Source: Bacteroidota bacterium (GTDB taxonomy: Bacteria; Bacteroidota; Bacteroidia; Cytophagales; Cyclobacteriaceae). From it: a DNA stretch of 64,000 bases. A program made the position numbers and the translations under genes. Numbering within the stretch: position 1 is the first letter of the stretch; every line of letters begins with the position of its first letter. The stretch lies in NCBI GenBank assembly GCA_018267135.1, contig JAFDZA010000026.1, positions 62,001-126,000 of the forward strand, given 5' to 3'. Below the pieces are notes generated by a model. That model was not told where the DNA came from. It ran no database searches and saw only the letters and a list, made by a program, of their open reading frames with translations. Shown piece after piece: positions 1 through 9,957 of this stretch.

Positions 1-580
1 GCTTAAGCTCATCGTAGAAACTGCCAAAAGCAGTGGGCGGCCCGTGGTAGCACATGCCAGCACAGCCGAGGGCATGCTCCGGGCCATTTTAGCCGGTGTG
101 GAAACCATTGAACATGGGGATGGCGGCACCCCCGAAGTATATCGCCTGATGAAAGAAAAAAATATTTCCTTATGCCCTACATTGGCGGCCACCGAATCGA
201 TTGGGCAGTATCGCGGCTGGAAAAAAGGAAGCAACCCCGAGCCCGAAGCAATCAAAAAAAAGAAAGCCAGTTTTAAATTAGCCATCGAGTCGGGGGTAAC
301 CCTGTTAGCCGGTGGAGATGTAGGCGTTTTCGCACATGGTGAAAATGTATTAGAGTTGGAGTTGATGGTAGAATATGGACTTTCTCCGTTAGCCGTATTA
401 ACATCGGCCACTCTTGTAAATGCTAAAGCTTTTCATTTAGAAGAGCAGTTGGGCTCTTTAAAAAAAGGACTGAAAGCTGATATTATTATTGTTTCGGGAG
501 ACCCTACCAAAACTGTTTCTGATCTGAGAAAAGTTAAATTTGTTATGAAGGATGGTGTAATTTATCGTCAAGAAAAATAA
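1..580 (+). CDS. Amidohydrolase family protein, C-terminal part (cut by window edge)
   Basis: This is the C-terminal part of a metal-dependent amidohydrolase of the imidazolonepropionase/prolidase-like group. The frame is open from base 2, so the true start lies outside the window; the GTG at 44 is an internal valine. Visible metal-site motifs are VAHAST and TIEHGD, each with a histidine ligand, and the AGGD aspartate further on. The usual closing segment of the family follows, with GSLKKGLKADI leading into a strand and a final VMKDG turn. The substrate cannot be told from the fragment. It ends 5 bases before the next gene, which suggests an operon. Family certain, function open. Confidence 0.85.
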   Translation, partial: LKLIVETAKSSGRPVVAHASTAEGMLRAILAGVETIEHGDGGTPEVYRLMKEKNISLCPTLAATESIGQYRGWKKGSNPEPEAIKKKKASFKLAIESGVTLLAGGDVGVFAHGENVLELELMVEYGLSPLAVLTSATLVNAKAFHLEEQLGSLKKGLKADIIIVSGDPTKTVSDLRKVKFVMKDGVIYRQEK

Positions 581-585
581 AAAAT

Positions 586-1452
586 ATGATGAACCGTAAA
601 CAAGCTCTTAAAGCCATGGCCGGTGCGGCCATAGGATCCGTTGCGCTCCCTCAAATGGCCAAATCAATGAACGCCTTGCCGGCTGATTTAAAAGGGAACA
701 TCAACCACAGCGTTTGCCAATGGTGCTACAGCGATATTTCTTTAGAAAAACTTTGCGAAGCAGCCAAAGAAATGGGGATCAAATCCATTGACCTGCTCAA
801 CTCCACCCAATGGGCTACTGCGCAAAAATACGGACTTACCTGTGCTATGGCTTATGCCAGCGACCTTGGTTTACAAAAAGGGCTTAACGATTTATCTCTC
901 CATGAAAAACTGATCAAAGATTATACAACAAACATTCCTAAAGCAGCCGATGCCGGATTAAAAAATGTAATCTGTTTTAGCGGCAACGCAAAAGGGCTTA
1001 GTACTGAGCAAGGTTTGGAAAATTGTGCCCGTGCGCTAGATCCTATTTTAAAGGTAGCCGCTAAGCACCACGTTACTGTTAGCATGGAGTTGCTCAATAG
1101 CAAAGTAGATCATCATGATTACCAGTGCGACCACACCGAGTGGGGTGTAAAACTTTGCGAAAAACTAGGCTCCGAAAACTTTAAATTACTGTACGATATC
1201 TACCACATGCAGATTATGGAAGGCGATGTTATTGCTACCCTCACTAAACATATCCATTACATTTCGCACTTCCATACCGGAGGAGTTCCCGGGAGGCATG
1301 AAATTGACGATACACAAGAATTGAATTATGCCGCCATTATGCGGGGCATTGTAAAAACCGGATTTAAGGGATATGTTGCCCAGGAATTTATACCCTCACG
1401 AACGGATAAATTGGGTTCGTTAAAACAAGCTATTGGTATCTGCGATATCTAA
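586..1452 (+). CDS. Hydroxypyruvate isomerase-like TIM-barrel protein with N-terminal export signal
   Basis: A 288-residue protein of the sugar phosphate isomerase/epimerase (AP endonuclease 2-like TIM barrel) fold, closest by eye to the hydroxypyruvate isomerase group. Residues 1-30 form an export signal of the NRKQALK-hydrophobic-alanine type common on Bacteroidota Tat or Sec substrates; the twin arginine is incomplete. Barrel landmarks are SMELLNSK with a metal-binding Glu, a YDIYHMQ segment with Asp and His, and HFHTGG followed by PGRHEI. The start is the ATG at 586, just after the upstream amidohydrolase stop, so co-transcription is likely. The natural substrate is unknown; many exported members do not act on hydroxypyruvate. 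Confidence 0.8.
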   Translation: MMNRKQALKAMAGAAIGSVALPQMAKSMNALPADLKGNINHSVCQWCYSDISLEKLCEAAKEMGIKSIDLLNSTQWATAQKYGLTCAMAYASDLGLQKGLNDLSLHEKLIKDYTTNIPKAADAGLKNVICFSGNAKGLSTEQGLENCARALDPILKVAAKHHVTVSMELLNSKVDHHDYQCDHTEWGVKLCEKLGSENFKLLYDIYHMQIMEGDVIATLTKHIHYISHFHTGGVPGRHEIDDTQELNYAAIMRGIVKTGFKGYVAQEFIPSRTDKLGSLKQAIGICDI

Positions 1453-1458
1453 AAGTTG

Positions 1459-3990
1459 TTAGATCGCTTTGCGAACAATGAAGCGCCTTAAGTAGCCCTC
1501 TACCGGAAGAATCAGCAAGGCCACGCCTACCTGCAGAAAAAAATCGAGCACGGGTGAGTCTTTTATTGAAACCTGTGTGCTCACCACGGCCTGCACAAAC
1601 TGAATAATCATTACGATGGTTAATAGCGAAAGCAATTGGCTGATCAGTCTGTATTTCGGGTTGCCGGAACTCAAGCGCATCGAAAGAAATACCATGCCTC
1701 CAAAAAAAAGAATTTCGACTAGATAAAACCAAGATTGCCTCCAATAAGGCGGAGCTACTTCTAAAACGATTGCCTCTGCATTGGTTATTTTTCCCATCAT
1801 GTTCCGGGTTTGTACTTCTATTTTGTATTTACCTGCCGGCAGATAAGAAAAATTAAGCGTGTTATTGTTTACCGACCAGTGCGTCCAGTCATTATCAAGT
1901 CCGTTTACTTTATAACGGTATTCTACAGCCTTCGAGCCTAAATACCCGGCCTGAACATATTCAAATGAAATGGTAGACTCTAACTGACTGACTTTAATTG
2001 AACGGCTGAGCGGCTGCTTATTTTGTTGTCCGTGTACCTCTTTTAAAAATAACGGATAGGTGTACTGATCAGGCAAGGGCACAGTAGGCGAAAACTTGTA
2101 CAATTCATTACCCGAGGTAATTACCCAAAGGCTTTCTTTATCAGCATGCCCGATAAAGCGGATATTAGAAAACAGGCCGAGCCACTCCAACCGCAAGGCG
2201 GCTTGCATGCGCTTATCAACCGTATTCCACCGGTGGCCATCATAAAACCAAAAATAGCCGGCCGAGGCAAAATATTTTTTGGTGCCGGGAAGTGAATCAT
2301 ATTTTTTAAAAATATTTTCTTTTAAATCGTAACGATGAAAACTTCCGCCTGTGGCCATATATACTTCACTTCCGTAAGCAAGCCCCATACTTTCATCTAC
2401 CGTGGGGTTTGAAAAAGAAATTCGTTCCACCGCTGTAACCGCTCCATCTACTGTTTCAATTTTGATGGCCTGTGTTCGGCCGCAGAGCCAGATATTTTCC
2501 AGCTTGTCTTCAAAAATGTAACTCACATAATCATTCAGGGTATCAAACAACCGGGTTTCTTTCCAATGGCCCTTCGTCAGAGCAAATGTTTTAATTTCAT
2601 CTTCTTGTGTGCTGGCCAGCAATTGTGAAATGGCTGCCGACTTAAAAACCGACCTTACCGGAATGCGCGAAATTTCCTCTGCCTTCAGCCCGTTTACAGA
2701 AACCACCCCAAAGTTTCCGGCTGCTAAAAGTTGGTTGTCTGTTTCCAGCAGTTGTAAAACTTTACCCTCTACTCCATTTACCCGCTTAAAGAGATACGTT
2801 GATTTTGTTATTGGTTTCGATGCTATGGGTTTTTCTGCCTCACTTGTTTTTCTTTTTAAAAATGAAAAAAGACCTTTTCGTTTTTTGTTTTCTTTTGTGG
2901 GCGATACTGGTTGCTGGTTTATATATCCCCCTTCGGTAACATCCTGTGTTGCCAGCATAAATAGTCCTAATGTAGTGCCTACATAGGTTTGGCCATTAAA
3001 TGTTCTGGCGCAGAGTAAATTTCCTTCCAGCCCCATGTAATGACTGAACAACCGAAACGGAAGAGTAGGTGCTATGCGTGTAAACCCATAATCATGAGCT
3101 ACCCACAAGCCGTGGTTGTGGTCGGTTAGCAAAGCATATACTTCATTGTCGGGCAGGCCGGTATAAAAATTGGTTATCTCCTGTGTTTCGCCTGTGTTAG
3201 GATTAAGAAATATTACGCCTCCCCGAAGGGTTCCAACAGCCACCAAGTCTTCGCTGAGCCAGGCGGCAGAAATAGCCACATTGCGAATCAGGTAATCGCG
3301 GTCAGCAATTTTAATTTCTGTCAGCCCCGAAGAGGTTGCTAAAAAAAGCCGGCTGCCCGAAACCCCCAGAAGAGAAAATTTTTTATTGGATGCGGTAAAG
3401 TCTACGGCCAAATCATCCGTCCACGGAAAAGAGGGAGAAACAAACTTACCGTCAATAATTTTTTTTAATCCCTGATCTGTTTTGGCATAAACATTTCCGG
3501 TTATTTCAATCAGTCCATTTAACTCTACATCTGATACTAGTACAGATTCGATCTGATCTGTTTGGGGCGAAAGCACAAATACCGCGTGACTATTGGCAAA
3601 ATAAATTTTATCATTTATTAAAAGACTTGAAAATATCTGGGTGGCTGCAGGTTGTTGTTGCGAAAGCAACTGGTAGGTTTGCGTATGGTCTGCTCCAAAA
3701 ACAATTTTTCCAAATCCCTGAAAGCCTCCGGCATAAATTCCCTGTTGGCAACTTACGATTGTGAAAACCGGGCTTTGTGTGGCAATTAAATTCCATGTGT
3801 GTCCATCAAATTCTAAAATACCACTGCGGTTGGCTATATGGAGAATGCCGCGGTTATCTTGTGCTAGGGCAAAGGTAAGGCTGCTCACGCGCTCATCGCT
3901 GGGGGCGTAGTGCGAAAGAAAATAATTACCCGGTTGCCCCAATGCCTGTTGTGCAAAAGCCAATAAGACGATTAAGAATTTTGATCGCAT
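1459..3990 (-). CDS. Membrane-anchored beta-propeller/Y_Y_Y protein without a kinase domain
   Basis: An 843-residue protein that looks like the sensor half of a Bacteroidota hybrid two-component receptor. Residues 1-19 are a signal peptide ending in ALGQ. A long stretch follows of propeller-like repeats of the Reg_prop type (for example LLTDHNHGLWVAHDYG). A Y_Y_Y domain lies near residues 650-735 (YRYKVNGLDNDW, LPAGKYKIEVQTRN). Three membrane helices close the protein, ending RRFIVRKAI. No histidine kinase, LytTR or HTH domain follows, so the output partner is unknown. The ATG at 3990 is preferred to the TTG at 3999. It converges on the upstream pair with a 6-base gap. Confidence 0.75.
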   Translation of the reverse strand: MRSKFLIVLLAFAQQALGQPGNYFLSHYAPSDERVSSLTFALAQDNRGILHIANRSGILEFDGHTWNLIATQSPVFTIVSCQQGIYAGGFQGFGKIVFGADHTQTYQLLSQQQPAATQIFSSLLINDKIYFANSHAVFVLSPQTDQIESVLVSDVELNGLIEITGNVYAKTDQGLKKIIDGKFVSPSFPWTDDLAVDFTASNKKFSLLGVSGSRLFLATSSGLTEIKIADRDYLIRNVAISAAWLSEDLVAVGTLRGGVIFLNPNTGETQEITNFYTGLPDNEVYALLTDHNHGLWVAHDYGFTRIAPTLPFRLFSHYMGLEGNLLCARTFNGQTYVGTTLGLFMLATQDVTEGGYINQQPVSPTKENKKRKGLFSFLKRKTSEAEKPIASKPITKSTYLFKRVNGVEGKVLQLLETDNQLLAAGNFGVVSVNGLKAEEISRIPVRSVFKSAAISQLLASTQEDEIKTFALTKGHWKETRLFDTLNDYVSYIFEDKLENIWLCGRTQAIKIETVDGAVTAVERISFSNPTVDESMGLAYGSEVYMATGGSFHRYDLKENIFKKYDSLPGTKKYFASAGYFWFYDGHRWNTVDKRMQAALRLEWLGLFSNIRFIGHADKESLWVITSGNELYKFSPTVPLPDQYTYPLFLKEVHGQQNKQPLSRSIKVSQLESTISFEYVQAGYLGSKAVEYRYKVNGLDNDWTHWSVNNNTLNFSYLPAGKYKIEVQTRNMMGKITNAEAIVLEVAPPYWRQSWFYLVEILFFGGMVFLSMRLSSGNPKYRLISQLLSLLTIVMIIQFVQAVVSTQVSIKDSPVLDFFLQVGVALLILPVEGYLRRFIVRKAI

Positions 3991-4016
3991 ACTTTTCAAA
4001 ATTTCAAAAAAGCTAT

Positions 4017-4024
4017 CAAAGTTA
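4017..4024 (-). promoter_or_regulatory. Bacteroidota-type -7 box for the Y_Y_Y protein
   Basis: Reads TAACTTTG on the minus strand, an exact TAnnTTTG match, 26 bases upstream of the ATG at 3990. No clear TTG is seen at the -33 position. Confidence 0.5.
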
Positions 4025-4147
4025 GAAGATTAGCTGAATGAAACGATGTGCCGTGATTATTTCATCCGTTGTGTTCCAAAATAAAAAATGCGATTTATTT
4101 TCATAAAATTTTTAATTCAACCAATCCTGGCCAAAAAAATTTCAAGA

Positions 4148-6241
4148 TCAGCTGATCCGGCTCCAGTTCACAGCTATTTTTCGCATGGATAGAACCTGGG
4201 TTTTAATCATTCCATTTTCGGATTTTTCAAGATGAGGATCGGCTGCTAAAATTTCGGTTGCGGCCTCGCGTGCCTGTTGCAACAGCAGCCCGTCTTTGCT
4301 TAAATCGGCCATTAGTAAATCGAGTGCCCCGCTTTGCTGGGTGCCCATTAAATCGCCCGGGCCACGTAGTTTTAAATCGGTTTCGGCAATTTCAAAACCA
4401 TTGTTGGTACGCACCATGGTTTCAATTCTTGTCTTGGTATCGGCCCCGAGTTTATAGCTCGTCATTAAAATACAGTACGATTGCTCGGCCCCGCGACCAA
4501 CTCTTCCGCGCAACTGGTGCAACTGCGATAGGCCAAATCGCTCGGCACTTTCAATGATCATTACCGAGGCATTGGGTACATCTACCCCTACTTCTATAAC
4601 AGTGGTTGCTACCATTATTTTGGTTTCTCCTTTTACAAACCGAGCCATTTCAAAATCTTTGGCTTCGGGTTTCATCTGCCCATGCACAATGCTGATGGGC
4701 ACCTGCGGAAAGGCACGTGCCATACTCTCGTACCCGTCCATCAGGTGTTTTAAATCTAGCTTTTGCGATTCTTCAATGAGTGGATATACCACATATACCT
4801 GGCGGCCCGCCTCTATTTGCGATTGAATGAATCCATTTACCTTCAGTCGTTGCGAATCAAATTGATGTATCGTTTTAATTGGTTTTCTCCCCTTTGGTAA
4901 TTCATCAATAACAGAAATTTCCAGATCGCCATACAGTGTCATGGCCAGTGTGCGGGGAATGGGAGTGGCTGTCATTACCAGCACATGCGGATAGGTGTCG
5001 GTATTTTTTTGCCAGAGTTTGCTGCGCTGAGCCACCCCAAACCGGTGTTGCTCATCTATAATAGCCAGTCCTAATTTCTTAAATTTTACTTCTTCTTCTA
5101 ATAGTGCATGGGTGCCAATTAAAATTTTGAGATGACCGTTTTGTAATTGCTCATGAATAGGCTTACGCTGCGATTTTTTTACCGAGCCGGTAAGCAGAGC
5201 AATCGGCAAATTCATCAGGTCGGCATATTTTTTCAAACTGGAAAAATGTTGTTGCGCCAGAATTTCGGTGGGGGCCATCAAAGCAGCTTGTGCATCGCCC
5301 CCAATCACCAGCAGCATACAGATAAACGCTACTATTGTTTTGCCACATCCTACATCGCCTTGCAATAAGCGGTTCATCTGTTGGCCCGATTTTAAGTCGG
5401 AATAAATTTCGCGGATTACTTTTTTCTGAGCATTGGTCAATTCAAAAGGCAAATATTCTTTATAAAAAGAAGTAAGGATGCTCGCATCCTTAAATACTTG
5501 TCCTTTAAATTTATCTTGCCGCACTAGTTTTAATTTAATGAGGCGTAGCTGAATATAAAATAGTTCTTCATACTTCAGCCTTTGCTGGGCAGCCGTTAAC
5601 TGCTCTGAGGTAATGGGAAAATGAATATTTTTTAATGCTTCCTTTTTGCTGAGTAGTTGATGGCGCTTCAATAAAATTTCGGGAAGTGTTTCGCGAATGT
5701 GTGGCTCGGCTGCTTTAAAAAGTTCTTGTTGCCATTTGCCAATGGTTTTGCTGTCTATGTATTTTTTGCGGAGGGTTTCCGTAATAGGGTAAACCGGCTG
5801 AAAAGAATTTCCCTTCAGGCTGTTTTCAGTAAGGGGCTCTACTTCGGGGTGGGCGATGTTAAGTTTATTTCCAAAACGGGTTGGTTTTCCAAAAACAAGG
5901 TATTCCTGATTGGGTTTTATTTTTTGTATAACCCAATCTATGCGTTGAAACCATACCATCTCCATTTCATCCTGACCGTCTGAAAACCACCCGATCAATC
6001 TTTTTTTGTGCCGGGCTCCGGTAATTTCAAAATCGGTAAACCTTCCTTTTATCTGTACATACGGCATCGTTTCATCTATTTCTTTGATACGATAAAACTT
6101 CGTGCGGTCTTCGTAACGAAACGGGTAGTGCTGAATCAGGTCGCCATAATTGAATATCTTCAATTCTTTTTGAAGCCACACGGCCCGTTGTGGCCCTATG
6201 CCTTTTAGAAATTCGATAGGTGTTTCGAAAAAGTGAGCCAA
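4148..6241 (-). CDS. recG: ATP-dependent DNA helicase RecG
   Basis: A 697-residue RecG, the double-stranded DNA translocase that regresses stalled forks and branch-migrates Holliday junctions in the cytoplasm. The N-terminal wedge/OB domain covers about residues 50-150. The helicase core follows: Walker A GDVGCGKT (295-302), DEQH box (396-399), MTATPIPRT (423-431) and the motif VI-like QLRGRVGRG (576-584). Length and motif order fit the family. The start is the ATG at 6241. The 58 bases to gldD hold a short GC-rich hairpin but no clear T-tract. There is no sign of truncation. Confidence 0.97.
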   Translation of the reverse strand: MAHFFETPIEFLKGIGPQRAVWLQKELKIFNYGDLIQHYPFRYEDRTKFYRIKEIDETMPYVQIKGRFTDFEITGARHKKRLIGWFSDGQDEMEMVWFQRIDWVIQKIKPNQEYLVFGKPTRFGNKLNIAHPEVEPLTENSLKGNSFQPVYPITETLRKKYIDSKTIGKWQQELFKAAEPHIRETLPEILLKRHQLLSKKEALKNIHFPITSEQLTAAQQRLKYEELFYIQLRLIKLKLVRQDKFKGQVFKDASILTSFYKEYLPFELTNAQKKVIREIYSDLKSGQQMNRLLQGDVGCGKTIVAFICMLLVIGGDAQAALMAPTEILAQQHFSSLKKYADLMNLPIALLTGSVKKSQRKPIHEQLQNGHLKILIGTHALLEEEVKFKKLGLAIIDEQHRFGVAQRSKLWQKNTDTYPHVLVMTATPIPRTLAMTLYGDLEISVIDELPKGRKPIKTIHQFDSQRLKVNGFIQSQIEAGRQVYVVYPLIEESQKLDLKHLMDGYESMARAFPQVPISIVHGQMKPEAKDFEMARFVKGETKIMVATTVIEVGVDVPNASVMIIESAERFGLSQLHQLRGRVGRGAEQSYCILMTSYKLGADTKTRIETMVRTNNGFEIAETDLKLRGPGDLMGTQQSGALDLLMADLSKDGLLLQQAREAATEILAADPHLEKSENGMIKTQVLSMRKIAVNWSRIS

Positions 6242-6299
6242 TGTGGGAGGGTTAGCTAATGTTAAAGATAACCGGCCTCCCGGCTCTTTGCCAAACAGC

Positions 6300-6899
6300 T
6301 TATCGAGATTTCCACTCCAACGTGTTAATGAGGTGCATCGCTTCTTTCTTCATAAAGGCGATGGCCGGGGCTAACGAATCGTTTTGCACACGGGTATTAA
6401 AATAAAGTGCCCCGCGTAAAAAATTCCGGGAAGAATCGGTCATGGTAAACTGAAACTGGCTTGGCACTTCACCGGCTATTTCAGCAATCACTACTGTTTT
6501 TCCATGGGGTGTTTGGGTAATTACTTCGTCTATAGCGTTGGCCTTAATCTGTTGTTTGCTGGTAAGGTTATAGGCATCGTTTATCAGTTCTTTTAACAAG
6601 GCCTGCTTCCCATTTATTTTTTTGTAGGTTATGTGAATGTTGGCTTTTAGTTCGGGATAATAAATTTCGACAAAATGCCGCTCGGTAATCCAGGAGGTAT
6701 CTTTCAGCAAGCGGGCATGTTGGGAATACTCAAATTGATAGGGAAGCGAGTCGGGTAGCGGCCTGTATTCTTCTTTGGGCAAAACCAGCCGGTTATAGCC
6801 TTTGGGTTTGGGTTGGTAATCGTGCGAGCAGGAAAAAAGAAGCAGGGAAAAAAAGATCTGCACCCCGTGTTTCCATTTAATATTAAACTTGTTATTCAT
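6300..6899 (-). CDS. gldD: Gliding motility lipoprotein GldD
   Basis: A 199-residue lipoprotein with lipobox LFSC (Cys24). GldD is required for Bacteroidota gliding and is tied to the type 9 secretion/gliding machinery; its exact biochemical role is not known. Family landmarks are PKPKGYNRL near residues 30-38, the FEYSQHA segment, and [14 protein letters not shown] near residues 150-165, which corresponds to the conserved [11 protein letters not shown] block. Its start overlaps the end of gldE by 8 bases, so the two are translationally coupled. The pairing with gldE and ssb supports the assignment. Confidence 0.92.
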   Translation of the reverse strand: MNNKFNIKWKHGVQIFFSLLLFSCSHDYQPKPKGYNRLVLPKEEYRPLPDSLPYQFEYSQHARLLKDTSWITERHFVEIYYPELKANIHITYKKINGKQALLKELINDAYNLTSKQQIKANAIDEVITQTPHGKTVVIAEIAGEVPSQFQFTMTDSSRNFLRGALYFNTRVQNDSLAPAIAFMKKEAMHLINTLEWKSR

Positions 6900-8238
6900 C
6901 TTTTACGGCTTCTTGCTGGATGGCCACCCGCACCCGTGTAATTCGTTTATCGTCAACATTTAAAACCGTAAACCGAAACCGGTCGAACGAAACCTGATCG
7001 CCTGCTTTCGGCATTCGGTTGTTCAGCTCAAGAATCATTCCTCCGAGTGATTCGTTTTCACCTTTTACTTCATCAAAGAAAGAAAAATCAACATCCAAAG
7101 TTTTGCACATATCATGAATGGATACTTTGCCGTCAAACACATACGTATGGTCGTCTATTTTATTGTAGCCGAGGTTCACCTCATCAAACTCATCGTGTAT
7201 GTCGCCTACGATTTCTTCAATTAAATCTTCCAATGTAATCAACCCTGCCGTGCCCCCATATTCATCCACCACAATGGCCATGTGCACATGTTTGCTTTGA
7301 AAATCTTTCAGTAAAGAATCCAACTTTTTGGTTTCAGGGACGAAAAAGCCGGAGCGCAATAGTTTTTGCCATTTAAAATCTTCTTTCTCATCCAGATGAG
7401 GGAGAAGGTCTTTTGTGTAAAGAATGCCCTCGATGGTATCGATCGTTTCATTATACACAGGTATGCGCGAAAATCCTGATTTATTTACCTGATCCATCAC
7501 TTCAAGAAAATTCAGTTCTATATTGATGGCCGAAATATCTACCCGCGATTTCATCACCTGCCGCACCGTTAGCGTTCCAAAATTTACAATTCCTTTCAAA
7601 ATATCTTTTTCTTCCTCGGTCGTGCCGCTGTTTTCGGTTGTCAGATCAAGTGCTTGATTTAATTCTTCTACGGTAGAGCTGTATCCTTTTTTTTCAATTC
7701 TGCGCTCTACAATTTTGCTCATCCCCATTAGTGCCCACGATAAGGGCCGGCAAACAGTCTGCAATATTTTCCATGATGCTCCTACCCTGCGGGCCACGCT
7801 CAGGTTTTGTTGAGTAGCATATACTTTGGGTACGATTTCACTAAAAAAGGTAAGGGCAAAGGTTACTATAAAAGTAACGATGCCCACCATGGTTTCGGCC
7901 GGTTTGCGGGTGCCGGCCATTTCCCACATTAAAAACGTGGAGATGGTAACCACGGCTACATTTACAAAGTCGTGGCAAATTAAAATTGTAGCGAGCAACA
8001 GTCTTGGTTTTTTCAGCAAATCAATGATGGTGGCATCGGCCGGGGCACCCGTATTTCGGCATTTTTCTAATTGTTCCGCTTTCAATGAAAAAAAAGCAAC
8101 TTCGGATGCCGAAATCACCGCAGAAATAACCAGTAAAACAAGAATGGCAATAAGGCCAAACACATAAAACCAGTTGAGCCCTGTGGCGGAAAGATCGGAA
8201 AGGAGTTGGTCGGTATTAAATAAAAAAAGAGTTCTCAA
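6892..8238 (-). CDS. gldE: Gliding-associated CorC/HlyC-type membrane protein GldE
   Basis: A 448-residue inner-membrane protein of the CNNM/CorC family. An N-terminal DUF21 region has about four membrane segments (first around residues 22-45, followed by [10 protein letters not shown]). A CBS-domain pair follows ([41 protein letters not shown]), then a C-terminal CorC/HlyC domain. GldE is the paralogue linked to gliding in Bacteroidota and acts with GldD. The only workable start is the TTG at 8238, because a stop lies upstream in frame with no ATG between. It sits between ssb and gldD, the usual arrangement. Confidence 0.92.
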   Translation of the reverse strand: MRTLFLFNTDQLLSDLSATGLNWFYVFGLIAILVLLVISAVISASEVAFFSLKAEQLEKCRNTGAPADATIIDLLKKPRLLLATILICHDFVNVAVVTISTFLMWEMAGTRKPAETMVGIVTFIVTFALTFFSEIVPKVYATQQNLSVARRVGASWKILQTVCRPLSWALMGMSKIVERRIEKKGYSSTVEELNQALDLTTENSGTTEEEKDILKGIVNFGTLTVRQVMKSRVDISAINIELNFLEVMDQVNKSGFSRIPVYNETIDTIEGILYTKDLLPHLDEKEDFKWQKLLRSGFFVPETKKLDSLLKDFQSKHVHMAIVVDEYGGTAGLITLEDLIEEIVGDIHDEFDEVNLGYNKIDDHTYVFDGKVSIHDMCKTLDVDFSFFDEVKGENESLGGMILELNNRMPKAGDQVSFDRFRFTVLNVDDKRITRVRVAIQQEAVKDE

Positions 8239-8259
8239 ACTTCTGCTTTTCGTGTAACA

Positions 8260-8688
8260 CTAAAAAGGAAGATCATCGGTAGTGGTATCGACTGCCGGTT
8301 TATAATCCTCGGTTTGTACTGCGGGAGCCGGTTTCTCATAATTGCTGCCTCCGCTCTGTTTAGAGCCAAGCAGCGTCATGTTGTCGCCAATTATTTCGGT
8401 GGTGTAGCGCGTTACGCCTTCTTTTTCCCAGCTGCGTGTGCGCATTTTCCCTTCAATGTAAACCTGATCGCCTTTGTGCAAATATTTGGCGGCTGTTTCG
8501 GCCAGCCCACGCCAAAGCACAATATTGTGCCAATCGGTTATTTCTTTACGTTCGCCTGTAGTGCGGTCTTTATACACTTCGGAGGTGGCCATAGTGAAAT
8601 TTACCACCATTACCCCGTTTTCTAATGTGCGAGCCTCGGGATCTTTGCCCAACCGCCCAACTAAAATTACTTTATTTACGCCTGACAT
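8260..8688 (-). CDS. ssb: Single-stranded DNA-binding protein
   Basis: A 142-residue SSB with an N-terminal OB fold (residues 1-110: [39 protein letters not shown]), a short polar linker and the acidic tail DDLPF that docks replication and repair partners. It coats single-stranded DNA in replication, recombination and repair. It is the first gene of an apparent ssb-gldE-gldD operon downstream of mutY. The start is the ATG at 8688. A TAnnTTTG promoter box lies 54 bases upstream of it. Confidence 0.97.
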   Translation of the reverse strand: MSGVNKVILVGRLGKDPEARTLENGVMVVNFTMATSEVYKDRTTGERKEITDWHNIVLWRGLAETAAKYLHKGDQVYIEGKMRTRSWEKEGVTRYTTEIIGDNMTLLGSKQSGGSNYEKPAPAVQTEDYKPAVDTTTDDLPF

Positions 8689-8717
8689 AGTATGGTTATT
8701 TACATTTTCGGAAAGGC

Positions 8718-8749
8718 CTGAAATTTTTCAGAGCCAAAAGGCAAAGTTA
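8718..8749 (-). promoter_or_regulatory. ssb promoter box and leader palindrome
   Basis: The minus strand reads TAACTTTG at 8742-8749, a perfect TAnnTTTG -7 box. Between the expected transcript start and ssb lies the palindrome CTGAAA-TT-TTTCAG (8718-8731), which could be an operator or a leader hairpin. Both elements are seen directly; their use is inferred. Confidence 0.5.
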
Positions 8750-8763
8750 CCAAAAATTCAGGA

Positions 8764-9819
8764 TCATGGATTTTTACTGAGGTAGCGGTTAATGAGTACC
8801 GGCTTCGGCAATGATTTTATTTCGTTTTTTTTAAACCAACGAAATCCGTTTTTTTTTAGGTCAGAATTTATTTTTAAAGGGAAAGAGGGTTGCATCTCTA
8901 TGAACCGCACTTTCAGTTTTTGGTGAGAAAGCACCTGCTCCACTACTTTCCCGGTATGCAGAAGGGTTAATTTTTTCAGTAACGGATCGTTTTTTATCAG
9001 GCTCATCGGGTTTGCGAGCCGTTTATTTTCAATTAGATAAAAATCGTACAACCCGTGCCAAATGTCTTTTTCTTTTCTTGGCCTCATCAAAACTTTGTTT
9101 TTATGTTTTATAATGAAGTAATAGAAATAACGTGTTTTACTTTTTTGCTTCTTCCTCTTCACAGGCAATTCTGCCTGAATTTTTTTTTGAAAGGCCACAC
9201 ACGATGAGGAAAAAATGCACTCATTACATTTTGGGCTTTGCGGCAAGCAGTGCAGTGCCCCAAATTCCATGAGAGCCTGATTAAAAATATCCGGTTCTGT
9301 TGAGCTGATCAACTTATTCGCCAGCCAAAAGAAATATTCTTTTCCTTCGTGCGAAGCGATGTCTTTGTCGATACCAAAGAAGCGGGCTAACACACGAAAT
9401 ACATTGCCATCTACAACAGCCACTACTTCGCGAAATGCCAACGAAGCAATAGCGGCAGCCGTGTAGGGCCCGATGCCCGGAAGTTTTTTTAGTTCTTCAA
9501 ACGTACCGGGAAACCGGCCCTGATATTTTTCTACTACCTTTTGAGCGCACCGGTGCAAGTTTCGGGCTCGGGTGTAATAGCCCAAGCCTTGCCAAAGATG
9601 TAGTACTTCCTGTTCGGTAGCTTTTGCCAAATCATAAACCGTGGGAAATTTCTTTATAAATTTATTATAGTAGGGCAGCCCCTGCGCCACACGTGTTTGC
9701 TGAAGTATCACTTCCGAAATCCAAATGTTATACGGGTTATTTGTTTGGCGCCAGGGAAGCGAGCGGGCATTTTCTTGGTACCACGCCATCAGGTTGATCG
9801 AAAATTTTTTCTGATTCAT
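8764..9819 (-). CDS. mutY: A/G-specific adenine DNA glycosylase MutY
   Basis: A 351-residue MutY, which removes adenine mispaired with 8-oxoguanine. Catalytic Glu36 is in SEVILQQT. The helix-hairpin-helix LPGIGPYT (113-120) leads to Asp137 in VVDGNV. The iron-sulfur cluster cysteines are C191, C198, C201 and C207 (C-x6-C-x2-C-x5-C). The C-terminal NUDIX-like domain that reads 8-oxoG covers about residues 225-350. The start is the ATG at 9819. It lies upstream of ssb in the same direction, a common Bacteroidota order, and is divergent from the HU gene. Confidence 0.96.
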   Translation of the reverse strand: MNQKKFSINLMAWYQENARSLPWRQTNNPYNIWISEVILQQTRVAQGLPYYNKFIKKFPTVYDLAKATEQEVLHLWQGLGYYTRARNLHRCAQKVVEKYQGRFPGTFEELKKLPGIGPYTAAAIASLAFREVVAVVDGNVFRVLARFFGIDKDIASHEGKEYFFWLANKLISSTEPDIFNQALMEFGALHCLPQSPKCNECIFSSSCVAFQKKIQAELPVKRKKQKSKTRYFYYFIIKHKNKVLMRPRKEKDIWHGLYDFYLIENKRLANPMSLIKNDPLLKKLTLLHTGKVVEQVLSHQKLKVRFIEMQPSFPLKINSDLKKNGFRWFKKNEIKSLPKPVLINRYLSKNP

Positions 9820-9909
9820 TTGTTAAGCCGTGCGAATCTCTAAAAAACATCGCATTCTACCGAACGCGGCCGGGGGTACCATCATCTGTGTGATTATCAA
9901 TATTTTCTT

Positions 9910-9939
9910 TTGCGATTGACAAGCCGAAAGCTAACTTTG
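9910..9939 (+). promoter_or_regulatory. Consensus promoter of the HU gene
   Basis: TTG at 9910-9912, a 19-base spacer, then TAACTTTG at 9932-9939: both halves of the Bacteroidota vegetative promoter with good spacing. The start codon is only 18 bases beyond the -7 box, so the leader is about a dozen bases. Confidence 0.75.
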
Positions 9940-9957
9940 CCTTCCCAATAATTGTTT

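Noticed and set aside
6242-6299. GC-rich hairpin between gldD and recG as a terminator
   Set aside because: A 6-pair stem is possible but there is no proper T-run on the coding strand.
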